Assembly (NCBI GenBank): GCA_030706015.1
Contig: JAUZPI010000006.1
Coordinates: 1-64,000, forward strand
Direction of reading: 5' to 3'
Length of the DNA: 64,000 nt
Source: Bacillota bacterium
GTDB lineage: Bacteria; Bacillota; Clostridia; Clostridiales; Clostridiaceae
Shown here in pieces: positions 16,108 to 27,900 of the stretch. Position numbers and translations under genes: made by a program. The first letter of the stretch is position 1. Every line of letters begins with the position of its first letter. Under the pieces are notes generated by a model. It was not told the DNA's origin. It saw only the letters and a program-made list of their open reading frames with translations, and did no database searches.

Positions 16108-17874
16108 ATGATTAAAGAGGCTATTTATCATATATGTGATGATCCATATGCTTTTCCTATAGGTAAAAATCAGTTGAAAATCAGACTTAAAGCCAAAAAA
16201 AATGATATATCTGATTGTTATGTGTTTCATTCAGATAGATATGATTTAAGTGATGAAGAAGAAAAAATTCAATTAAAAAGAGTTTCTTGGGATGAAAACT
16301 TCGATTATTTTGAAGGTGTTATTTATTCGATAACAAAGCGAATAAAATATAAGTTCTATTTACAAGGTAATGACAAAAGTGAACTTTGGTATGGCGAAAA
16401 TGGTACATCAGAAAATTCTCATAAAGCCGGGGTATTTCAATTCCCTTATATTTCTGAACAGGATATGTTCAATATTCCTGAGTGGGCTAGTAACGCAGTA
16501 GTGTACCAGATTTTGCCTGATCGTTTTTGTAATGGTGATAGGAGTAATGATCCATATAATATAGCACCATGGGATGAAAAACCAACCACTGATTCCTTTT
16601 ATGGGGGAGATTTAAAGGGAATAATTGAGAAGCTTGATTATTTAGAGGATTTAGGAATAAATTTAATATATCTTACTCCTATTTTCACATCTCCTAGCAG
16701 CCATAAATACGATACTATAGACTATTTTAATGTTGATCCTCACTTTGGAGACATGAAGCAAGCTAGAGAGCTAGTAGACAAAGCTCATGAAAGGGGAATT
16801 CATGTTATCCTTGATGCTACATTCCATCACTGCAGTGAACATTTTTTTGCATTTAAAGATGTAATGAAAAATGGTAAAGCTTCCCCTTACGCAGACTGGT
16901 TTTATATATATAGTTTTCCTATTGTTCAAAGTCCAAGCCCTAATTATGCTACATTTGGATTTTTAGGCACTATGCCCAAGTTAAAAACACACAATAAAGA
17001 GGTAAGAGACTACTTAATAAATATAGGCAGCTATTGGATAGAGGAAATTGGAATTGACGGATGGAGAATAGATGTAGCAAATGAAATTGATCATGAGTTT
17101 TGGAGGTTATTTAGAAAAAAAATAAAATCAATAAAACCAGAAGCATTAATTATAGGTGAGATTTGGCATAATGCAGGAGCATGGCTTAGAGGAGAACAAT
17201 TTGATGGAATAACAAATTATAAATTTAGAGAAGCAGTACATGATTTTTTTGCAAAAGGCGACATAAGTGTTAGTGAGTTCAATAGTCTACTTACTAAAAA
17301 TAGGATGACATATAGTGACCAAGCTAATAGAACAATGTTTAATCTTCTTGATAGTCATGATACAGAACGTTTTCTAACAGATTGTAAGCGATTACGGGGA
17401 ATGGAAAATGATGAGTGTTCTATAGAATTGATGAAGCTGGCAGTGTTTTTTCAAATGACGTATATTGGACTGCCTATAATTTATTATGGCGATGAAATCG
17501 GGATGATGGGAGCGATGGATCCGGATTGTAGAAAGCCAATGATTTGGGACAGTAAATACCAAAATCATAATATATTAGAGTTTTATAAAAAGCTAATAGA
17601 TATTAGAAAAAATTCTGATGCCCTTACTAATGGAGAATTTAGAACCTGGATTGAAGATAGTAAGCAAGGTGTATTCGGCTATATTAGATTCGGAAACACT
17701 GAAAGCATGGGGGTTTTATTAAATAACAGCAATAAATTACGTGTAGTTAGCACAGAAGTAAAATGGAAGGACTACAGTAGTAAAATTACTGATCTTTTAT
17801 CAGGGAGGGAATACATAATAAATGAAAAGGTGTCATTTGAGATACCACCTTTCGGCTGTTTACTATTGGTATAA
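16108..17874 (+). CDS. GH13 alpha-glycosidase, neopullulanase/cyclomaltodextrinase type
   Basis: A 588-residue intracellular glucan hydrolase. An N-terminal beta-sandwich (CBM34-like, residues 1-125) precedes the (beta/alpha)8 barrel starting at VVYQILPDRFCNGDRSND. The four GH13 regions are visible: VILDATFHHC, GWRIDVANEIDHEFW with the nucleophile Asp, LIIGEIWHNA with the acid/base Glu, and LLDSHDTERF with the third Asp. A short C-terminal sandwich ends in PPFGCLLLV. There is no signal peptide. Only 37 bases and no terminator separate it from the DUF1611 gene that opens the NRPS set, so read-through is possible, although no common function is evident. Confidence 0.93.
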   Translation: MIKEAIYHICDDPYAFPIGKNQLKIRLKAKKNDISDCYVFHSDRYDLSDEEEKIQLKRVSWDENFDYFEGVIYSITKRIKYKFYLQGNDKSELWYGENGTSENSHKAGVFQFPYISEQDMFNIPEWASNAVVYQILPDRFCNGDRSNDPYNIAPWDEKPTTDSFYGGDLKGIIEKLDYLEDLGINLIYLTPIFTSPSSHKYDTIDYFNVDPHFGDMKQARELVDKAHERGIHVILDATFHHCSEHFFAFKDVMKNGKASPYADWFYIYSFPIVQSPSPNYATFGFLGTMPKLKTHNKEVRDYLINIGSYWIEEIGIDGWRIDVANEIDHEFWRLFRKKIKSIKPEALIIGEIWHNAGAWLRGEQFDGITNYKFREAVHDFFAKGDISVSEFNSLLTKNRMTYSDQANRTMFNLLDSHDTERFLTDCKRLRGMENDECSIELMKLAVFFQMTYIGLPIIYYGDEIGMMGAMDPDCRKPMIWDSKYQNHNILEFYKKLIDIRKNSDALTNGEFRTWIEDSKQGVFGYIRFGNTESMGVLLNNSNKLRVVSTEVKWKDYSSKITDLLSGREYIINEKVSFEIPPFGCLLLV

Positions 17875-17911
17875 ATGGCTACTAAGAAATTAATTTTAGG
17901 GGGAATGCTAG

Positions 17912-18976
17912 ATGAAAAAGGCAGCTGTATATCCATTTGATAAAATTACAAGAGGGCTTGTTAAATTTAGAGATGAATTAAATTTTCAAATCAATACAGT
18001 TATAGATTTTGTATTTAATATAGGTGAAGATGCAGGTGACAATGCTGATGGTAAGTATGCTGGTATACCAATAATTAATGATGTTGAGAAAGCCTTAGAA
18101 GATGTTGATGCATTAATTATTAACAGTATGCGCGGACCGATTTATTCTGAAAGTGATATAAAATTATATGAAAAATATGAAGTTGAAAAGAAGTGGAGGG
18201 ACATGGTAATAAAGGCTAATCAAAAAGGTATTGAGATAATAAGTATTCATGATGTTGTTGATGCTGAATTAAAGGAATGGCTTCAGAAAAATAATATAAA
18301 GTTAACTACCTACAGTAAATCAGATGAAGAAATTGAAAAGTTTATCGCAGAGGGAAAGAAAATAAACATTGAAAATAAAGCGCATAGAATAGGTATATAT
18401 GCCACAAGGGGATGTGTTGGGAAATATACTGCTCAAATGCATTTATTGAAAGCTATGAAGAAGGAAGAAATGAAAGTTGGTGCACTAGTAACAGAACCAG
18501 TGGGAAGGTTTTTTGGACAATATGATGGAGATCCACTAAGATTCCGTATGTTTAAGAATCCAATGAGGTATGTTTATTATATGGAGGCACTGACAAAACG
18601 AGCAGAAGCAGATGGAAATGATTATATTATTATGGCTGATCAACAAAGCATAACTAGTCATTATTTCGTGGAAGAAGTTGCTTCTAAAATTTCGCTATTA
18701 AAAGCATATAATCCAGATACTATTCTACTTGTTGTAGGGTATGATGATGATGCTAATATACAAGATTGTTTGGATATATTTAGAATATATTGTGATGGTA
18801 AAAAGCCCATTTCGTTATTAATTCCAGATAGATTAGAAGTTGCTTATGGAACATATGAGGTTAAAACTAAGGAAGAAATTGAGATGAGAAAGACAGCACT
18901 TAGAAATAAATTTAATATAGAAAATATAGAGGTCGTTAGTGATGTGGGGAGAGTAATACAAAAGATCAAGTGTTAA
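17912..18976 (+). CDS. DUF1611 family P-loop protein, copy A, opens the NRPS locus
   Basis: A 354-residue protein with the two-part DUF1611 plan: a Rossmann-like N-terminal domain (KKAAVYPFDKITRGLVKFRD to about residue 130) and a C-terminal P-loop domain. The P-loop is RGCVGKYTAQ in IGIYATRGCVGKYTAQ, followed by ALVTEPVGRFFGQYDGD and 'YIIMADQQSITS', in the place of the family's EGQGSL motif. A characterised relative, DgcN, is reported to act on D-glutamate, and family members often lie beside L-Ala-D/L-Glu epimerases. The synthetase just downstream makes D-Glu through its E domain, so action on a D-Glu substrate or peptide is an attractive inference. GGGGG precedes the ATG, and the gap to the NRPS gene is 23 bases. 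A paralog lies at 36085. Confidence 0.82.
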   Translation: MKKAAVYPFDKITRGLVKFRDELNFQINTVIDFVFNIGEDAGDNADGKYAGIPIINDVEKALEDVDALIINSMRGPIYSESDIKLYEKYEVEKKWRDMVIKANQKGIEIISIHDVVDAELKEWLQKNNIKLTTYSKSDEEIEKFIAEGKKINIENKAHRIGIYATRGCVGKYTAQMHLLKAMKKEEMKVGALVTEPVGRFFGQYDGDPLRFRMFKNPMRYVYYMEALTKRAEADGNDYIIMADQQSITSHYFVEEVASKISLLKAYNPDTILLVVGYDDDANIQDCLDIFRIYCDGKKPISLLIPDRLEVAYGTYEVKTKEEIEMRKTALRNKFNIENIEVVSDVGRVIQKIKC

Positions 18977-18999
18977 TGTGAATATGTTGGGGTGATAAA

Positions 19000-21900
19000 A
19001 TGTCAAATGCTAAGAATTTATGTGATGTAATAGAGAACGCAAGTAGGAAAGAAGCAGGGATTATACTCATCAATGATAATGGCTCTGAAAAGTTTCTGCC
19101 CTATAAGGATTTATATGATAAGGCGAAGGGAATATTATATAATATAAAAAAACAAGGCATAACTAGAGAAAATGAAGTTGTTATGCAAATAGAAGATAAT
19201 GAAAACTTCATTTATATATTTTGGGCATGCATTCTTGGTGGAATCATTCCTGTACCACTTCATGTAGGAATTAATAAGGAACAAAGAAAACAATTATTTA
19301 ATGTTTTTAAAGCATTGAAAGACCCAAAATTAATAACAGATAAAAAAATATATAGTGAAATAAAAGCTTGTGTGGAAACAGAAAAGTTGCAGGATTTGGG
19401 AGAGGATATCATTGAAAAATCCATAATTATTGATGATATTATCAATGTGGTTAATTATGATGAGGTATATAAACCTCTGCCTCAAGATGTAGCGTATATA
19501 CAGTTTTCTTCTGGGTCAACTGGTGCGCCAAAAGGAATTACTATTACCCATGAAAATATTATTTCAAATGTTAAAGCATTATATAATAGAATGAAATGTA
19601 ATGAAAAAGATTCAGTCCTGAACTGGCTTCCAATTACACATAGTTTTTCGTTAGTGGTAGGACATATTACAACTATGGCTGCAGAAATATATCAGTACTT
19701 AATGCCTACTATGTTATTTGTAAAGAATCCAATTTTGTGGATGGAGAAGGTTAATGAGCATAAAAACACAATATTATTATCCCCTAATTTTGGATTTAAC
19801 CATTTTCTTAAGTTTACTGATAAAGAAATTTGCCATAATTGGGACTTGTCTTGTATAAAGATTATAATAACTGGTGCGGAACCTATAGATGTAAATCTAT
19901 GCAATGAATTTATTGAATATATGAATAAATATGGAATGAATAAAAACACGATATGTCCAAGTTATGGTATGACAGAAGCTACAGTTGGTATTTCATCCCC
20001 AATGTTAGGTGACCAATATAAATCTTTTAGGCTAGAAAGAAATTCTGTTGCATATGGATGTAAAATAAAAGAAATAAGCGACATCAATGTTAAAAATGTA
20101 ATGAACATAGTTTCTGTAGGTTATCCTCTAGATGAATGTTCTGTAAGGATTTGCAACGAAAATAATAATATCCTTCAGGAAAAGTATATAGGAAGCATAC
20201 AAATAAAAGGAAAAAATGTAACAAGAGGATACTATAATAATGAGACTGCAACTCAAATGGTATTTACTAAAGATGGATGGTTAAAGACTGGTGATATTGG
20301 TTTTTTATTTAATGATCAGCTCGTGGTAACTGGAAGAGAAAAGGATATTATATTCATTAATGGTCAAAATTATTATCCTATTGATATTGAAAGGATTGTA
20401 AAGGATATTAATGGACTAGCATTTGATGAAGTTGCAGCTTGCGGAATATTTAATAAGGAAAAACAGAAGGAAGATGTAGTGATTTTTGTTCCTACTAAAG
20501 AGAGCGTGGAGGCTTTTGCTAGCAAAGCTTTATCTATAAAAAGATATGTAAATAATTGTACTGGACTAGAAGTTGAAAATATAATACCCGTGGAAGCTTT
20601 ACCTAAGGCGAGTAGTGGTAAGATTCAAAGATTTAAGCTAATAGAGCAATATTTAAGTGGAAGTTTCGATAGTAAAATTGATGCATTAAGTAAAATATCG
20701 ATAAATGATTTATCACAAAAAATTAAAAAACCAAAAAACAAAATTGAAGAAAGCTTAGTTGGTATTTGGAGTCATATTCTAAAGGTAAACAATATTGGTG
20801 TAAATCAAAGCTTTTTTGAATTAGGAGGAGATTCTTTAAAAGCTGCTTTTGTAGTTCATAGTATAAATAAAGAATTTAATATTGATATATCCCTTAGAGA
20901 TATTTTTAATAATATTACTATTGAAAGACTATCAAAATATATATCTAATGTAGAAGCTGGATCCTTTGAAGATATAATACCTATAAAAGAGGATAGGGAG
21001 TATTATCCACTGTCATCTGCACAAAAAAGGATATATGCATTAAACCAACTAGATAAAAACAATATAAATTACAATATTACACAAGTGGTTGCAGTAGAGG
21101 GTAACATTGATATAGAAAGAGTCAAAGAAGCCTTTAATACACTTGTAAAAAGGCATGAAGCACTTAGAACTTCTTTTAAAATGTATGACGGTGAACTTGT
21201 GCAAAAAATTAACGAATGCTCTGAAGTAAGCTTTTCCTATAAAGAAGCAGTTGAGGAAGATATAGATGGTATAATAGAAAGTTTTATAGCTCCCTTTGAT
21301 TTAAATAAAGCACCTCTATTTAGAGCCAGCCTAATAAAAACCAATAATAAAAAGTATTATATCATTTTAGATATACATCATATTATATCTGATGGAATAT
21401 CTATTGGCATACTTATGAAAGAATTTATTCAAATATATAGTAATGAGAAATTATCAGAACATAGGCTTAGCTATAGGGATTATGCAGTATGGCAAAACGA
21501 AAATATAAATGCAGAAAAAATTAATAAACAAAAAGAGTACTGGTTAAATGAGTTTAAAGGGAATATACCATTGTTAAATATGCCTACTGATTTTAGACGT
21601 CCATCAAAGCAAGAATTTAACGGTAATTCAATATTATTTAAGATAAATTCAGAAGTTACCAGTAACCTTAAAAGCCTGTCAAGGCATACTAATACTACCT
21701 TATATATGGTGTTGATGAGTGCGTTTAATGTGTTAATTCATAAGTATTCTAAACAGGAAGAGGTGGTTATAGGGACTGTAGCATCTGGAAGAAATTTTGA
21801 TTCATTAAAAGATGTTATAGGAATGTTTGTAAATACACTTTCAATTAAAAGCAAAATATACACAGATGAAAGTTTTTCGAATTATTTAATGAGAATAAAG

Positions 21901-24900
21901 GAAAAATCCTTGCAAATATTAGAAAACAGCGATTATCAATTTGATCAACTTATAGATGACTTGAATATAAAAAGGGATCTTAGCAGGAATCCTATATTTG
22001 ATGTAATGTTTGTTATGGAGAATATTGATATTCCAAATAATAATGCGGAAAGTGTTAAATTTGGAATATATGATTACAAGCCTAAGGGAACAAAACTTGA
22101 TTTGACACTTAAGGTACAAGAAAGAGAAGGAGAAATTGTTTGTTTATTTCAATATAATACTTCGTTATTTAAAGAAGAAACAATAGATAGATTTGTACAG
22201 TATTATTTAAAGGTTCTTAATGAAATAATAGATTCTTCAGACAAGAAGATTTCGGATATAGATATACTACCTGTAAAAGAAAGAGAAAAGATATTAAATG
22301 TATTTAATGCTACCAATGTAAATTGTAATATGAATTTAACTGCCTACGAAGTGTTCCAAAATCAAGTTGAAAAAACTCCAAATAATATTGCAGTAGTATG
22401 TGGAGCGGAAAAACTCACTTATGATGAATTAAATAAGAAGGCTAACTCATTAGCAAGAACGTTAATACAAAATGGAGTTAAGAATGACGAAATTGTTGGA
22501 TTATTAGTAGAACGATCTGTATATATGGCAATAGGTATACTTGCAATAATGAAGGCTGGAGGAGCGTACTTGCCAATAGATTCTGAATATCCTGCAGATA
22601 GAATAAAGTACATGCTTCAAAATAGCAGCGCAAACGTTTTAATTACTCAGAAGGATTTTAAAGATAATATTGATTTCAGCGGACAAGTACTTGAGATTGA
22701 TGAATTTAGTAATTATTCAGAAGATACTAGTAATTTAAATACCATTAGTAAAAGTAATAATATTGCCTATGTCATATACACTTCAGGGAGTACGGGAAAA
22801 CCTAAGGGTGTAGCAATAGAACATCGCAGCTTAGTTAACTATATTACATGGTTTACAAAGAAAGCTAATTTGAGAGAAAAAGATAAAACTATATTACTGT
22901 CTTCTTTTGCGTTTGACCTAAGTTATACAAGCTTATATTCCTCACTATTATGCGGATGTGAACTACATATTGTGTCAAAAGAAGAATATATGGACCCAGA
23001 GAAACTATTGAATTACATAAGCTCACATGAAATCACCTATATTAAGGCTACTCCGTCTTTATTAAGTATGCTTGTTAACACGTATAGTTTTAGCATATCA
23101 GATAAATGTAAGTCAATAAGGCTAATAGTGCTTGGCGGAGAACCAATTAATGTAACACTTGTAGAAAAATATAATAAAATATATCCTAATACTCAAGTTA
23201 TGAATCACTATGGACCTACAGAGTGTACTATTGGTTGTATTGCTGCATTAATAGATATTAATAATCTTAATCAATATAAAAAGTGTCCTGTAATTGGTAA
23301 GCCTATAGATAATGTAAAGGTATATCTACTAGATGATAATATGAAGCCTGTGGCAATAGGACAAACAGGTGAAATATATATAGGCGGTCCAGGGTTGACA
23401 AGAGGATATTTAGAACGTGAAGATTTAAACAAAGAGAAATTTATAGAAAACTCATTTGATAGTAAAGTTACAGATAGACTTTTTAAAACCGGAGATTTGG
23501 GAAGATATCTTGAAGATGGCAGTATAGAATTTCTAGGAAGGAAAGATAATCAAGTTAAAGTTAGAGGATATAGAATTGAACTAGGAGAGATAGAAAATAG
23601 TATTTTAAAATATCAAAGCATAGATAAAGCTGCTGTTATAGATATTGAAGATGAAGATGGAAATAAGGAAATTTGTGCATACTTTGTTTCAAAAGAAGAT
23701 TTGCCTATATATGATTTAAGAAAATATTTGGGTAATAAATTGCCAATATATATGATTCCAGCTTATTTTGTTAAAGTTGATGAAATACCTTTAACTTCTA
23801 ATGGAAAGATTAATAGAAATGCATTACCTAAGCCTAAAAAAAATATTATTAGTAATGTTGTATACGAAGAGCCTCAAAATGATACAGAGATTAAAATTGC
23901 AAAAATTTGGAGTGAAGTATTGGGTTTAGAGAAAATAGGAGTTAATTACAATTTTTTTGAAATTGGAGGACATTCACTTAGGGCAACCGTGCTAATTTCA
24001 AAAGTACAAAAAGAATTTAATATATTAATAGAGATGAAGGATATTTTCGAAAATCCTACAATCAAGGAGCTTGGTAAATGCTTAAATAGCAAGGATCAGA
24101 CTGATTTTTGCAACATAAAGGCAGCGGATAAGCAGCTATATTATCCTGTATCTTCTTCGCAGAAGAGATTATACACACTGGCTCAAATAGATAGAGAAAG
24201 TATAAATTATAACATGCCTTCAGCGTTCATAATTGAAGGCGATTTAGATCAGAAAAGATTAGAGGACTCGTTATTTAAGCTTATTAATAGACATGAAGTT
24301 TTAAGAACATCCTTTCATGTGGTTAGTGGTGAAACTGTACAAAAGATTCATGATAGAGTAGAAGTAAAAGTATCTTATGATAATAGCGGTGATTCTATAG
24401 AACATATAATTAAGGATTTTGTAAAACCATTTTCCTTAAATACTTTGCCTATTTTTAGGATTAAGCTAGTGAAGGTGAAGCAAAATATACATGTGCTGCT
24501 TATGGATATGCATCATATAATATTTGATGGCGTATCAATAAGTGTATTTATAAATGAATTTAGCGACTTATATAATGGGAAAGAACTACGAGAATTGAAA
24601 ATACAGTATAAGGATTATACCGTGTGGCAGCAAGAACTGATAAATTCAAATGAAATTAATAATCAGGAACAATATTGGCTAAATTCATTTAGTAATGAAT
24701 TACCTAAGCTCACTTTACCTCTGGATTATAAGAGACCAAAGATTCAGAGTTTTGAAGGAGATAGCATAATATTCGAAGTGGATAGTACCATGACACAAAT
24801 GCTTAAGAATATCAATAGGAATGCAGGCACAACTTTGTTCATGCTGCTTTTTGGTGCATATAGTATCCTTCTATCTAAATATTCATTACAGGAAGATATA

Positions 24901-27900
24901 ATAGTTGGTACAGCTGAAGCAGGGAGACATCATGCTGATTTACAAAATATAATTGGCTCGTTTATAAATACTGTACCTATAAGGACATATCCTTGTGGAG
25001 ATAAAACTTTTAAACAATATTTTGAAGAAGTAAAAAGTACATGTTTTGATGCATTTAAAAATTCAGATTATCAATTTGATAAGCTATTAGAAAAACTTAA
25101 TATAAAAAGAGAGCTGGGAAGAAGTCCATTATTTGATACTATGTTTATTCTAGAAAATGTTGATTCTTCAGAACTTAAATTTGAGGGATTAACCTTTAAA
25201 TCATATGAATTAAAGAATACTGTATCAAAGTTTGATTTGATGCTTATAGGTGAAGAAATTGATGACAAAATAAAATTTCAATTTAAATATTGTACAAAAT
25301 TGTTTAAAGATAAAACTGTAGAAAAGTTAAAAGACAGCTATATTAATATTCTGAGGGAAATGATAACTAACTATGAAAAGAAAATTTGTGAAATAGAATA
25401 TATAAATCTAAAAGAAAAAAGCAAAATTTTATATAGCTTCAATAATACAAATGCCTATTATCCTAAAGATAAGACAATAGCTCAAATATTTGAGCAGCAG
25501 GCTGTATTATCCCCAGAAAAAACTGCAGTAGTATTTGAGGATAATAGTATTTCATACAGTGAATTAGATAGACGATCTAATAGTATTGCTAGGATGTTAA
25601 TAGAAAAGGGAATATGTAAGGATTCTATAGTTGGTATTATGATAAAACGCTCTGTTAATATGATGGTTGGCATATTGGGAATACTGAAAGCAGGAGGAGC
25701 ATATATGCCGATTTCTGATGAATATCCAGATAACAGAATATTGTACATGATGGAGGATAGTGGAGCAAAGGTATTATTAACTGAGAAATGTTTGGTGGAT
25801 AAGGTTGGGTATCTTAAGAATACGGTATTTATAGATAATGAAGATATTTATAATAATTATAGTAATGAAAGGGTTGAAATTAAGCAAGATAGTTCAAGTT
25901 TAGCCTACGTTATATACACCTCAGGAACTACAGGAAAACCTAAAGGAGTAATGCTTGAAAATAAGTCAGTTGTTAATTTGATAAGTTCACTTTATGACAA
26001 AGTATATAAAAAGTACAATGAAAAACTAAATATTGCTTTAATAGCTCCGTATATTTTTGATGCTTCGGTTAAACAAATTTTTGCCTCGCTTTTATTAGGT
26101 CACACGCTGCATATTATACCAGAAGAAGCTAGAGTAGATGGTGAAATGCTAATTAGTTACTATATAAAAAATAAAATTGATATATCAGATGGAACGCCAA
26201 TACATCTTAGTATTTTGTCAGATTGCAGTAGTGAGCAGCTTAATAGAATTAATGTTAAAAATTTTATAATCGGAGGAGAAGCTTTACGTAACAGTACTGT
26301 AATAAGCTTTTTAAGTAAGTTTAGTAATGACAATTCACCCAATATAGTAAACGTCTATGGTCCTACAGAATGTTGTGTGGATGCCACTTTATATGTGATT
26401 AATAAAGAAAATATGAACGAAGATATTTTGATAGGAGAACCACTTAATAATGTAAAGTTATATGTATTGGATAAATACAATAAAATTGTTCCTATTGGAA
26501 TTCAAGGAGAGCTATTTATATCAGGAGCTGGAGTAGCACGGGGGTATCTAGGTCAACCTGAATTGACTAAGGCAAAATTTGTGAAAGATTTATTTAATGA
26601 AGAAATGAGGATGTATAGAACTGGCGACTTAGTAAAGTGGACAGAGCAAGGCAGTATAAAATACATAGATAGAATAGACAATCAAGTCAAAATAAGAGGA
26701 TTCAGAATTGAATTAGGTGAAATTGAAAAGCAATTATTGAAGCATAATGAAATTGACGAAGCAGTTGTTATAGCTAGGGAAAATGAATTTGATAATAAAT
26801 ACTTGTGTGCGTATGTAACTTCAGCTTCTAATATTAGCATTGATGAACTTAGACATCATCTTTCTAAAGAACTGCCTGAATATATGATACCTTCATATTT
26901 TATTCAGCTTGATAAAATGCCTACAACTATAAATGGTAAGGTTGATAGAAAACAGCTTCCAGAACCAGACTCAGCATATATTGAAGCTGAAATTGAAATC
27001 GAACTGCCAGAAAATGAAATACAAGAAATTCTAGTAAGGGTTTGGTGTGAGGTATTAGGCTTACAAAATGTAGGTATAAACAGTAATTATTATTCTCTTG
27101 GGGGAGATTCCATTAAGGCAATACAAATAAGCTCAAAGCTTAGAGAATATAATCTCAAGATTGAGATAAAAGACCTACTGCAATATCAAACTATAAAAGA
27201 ACTTAGCAGTTATGTTAAATATACAAGCAAAAAAACAAGCCAAGAAACTATAACAGGACCAATAAAGCTTACACCAATACAAAAAGCTTTTTTTGAAACT
27301 AACTACTATATAGAAAAGCATTATAATCAATCAATAATGCTTTATAGCAAAAATGGATTTAAAGAAGATTTTGTAGAAAAGGTATTTAATGAAATTGTAA
27401 GGCATCATGATGCATTGAGAATGGTATTTAAAAAAGAAAACAGCGATATAATTCAATTTAATAGAAATGATGATATAGAATTACTAAATTATAATATATT
27501 CCACGTAAAGGATGAAGACTACAAGGGCTATATAGAAAGGAAAGTAAGTGAAATACAAAGCAGTATGGACATAGAAAATGGGCCTTTAATAAGAGTCGGA
27601 TTATTTAAAACATGCGCTGGGGATCATTTATTAATTGCAATTCATCATTTGGTTATAGATGGAGTGTCCTGGAGAATACTATTAGAAGATTTTGCGATGG
27701 CATATAAACAATTAGAAGAGAAACAAAATATAGTTCTGCCAAGTAAAACTGATTCTTATAAAAAGTGGGCTGAAGAACTCTATAACTATGCAGAAAGTAA
27801 TGAGCTTCAAGAGCAGCTGACCTATTGGAATACTATTGAAAATCAAAACATCCTTCCAATTATGAAGGATAGCAAACTATGCTGCTCAAAGAAAATTGGA

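Noticed and set aside
16108..17874. GH13 gene as part of the NRPS biosynthetic set
   Set aside because: It is adjacent without a terminator, but its function is ordinary glucan breakdown and nothing links it to peptide assembly; treated as a neighbour only.
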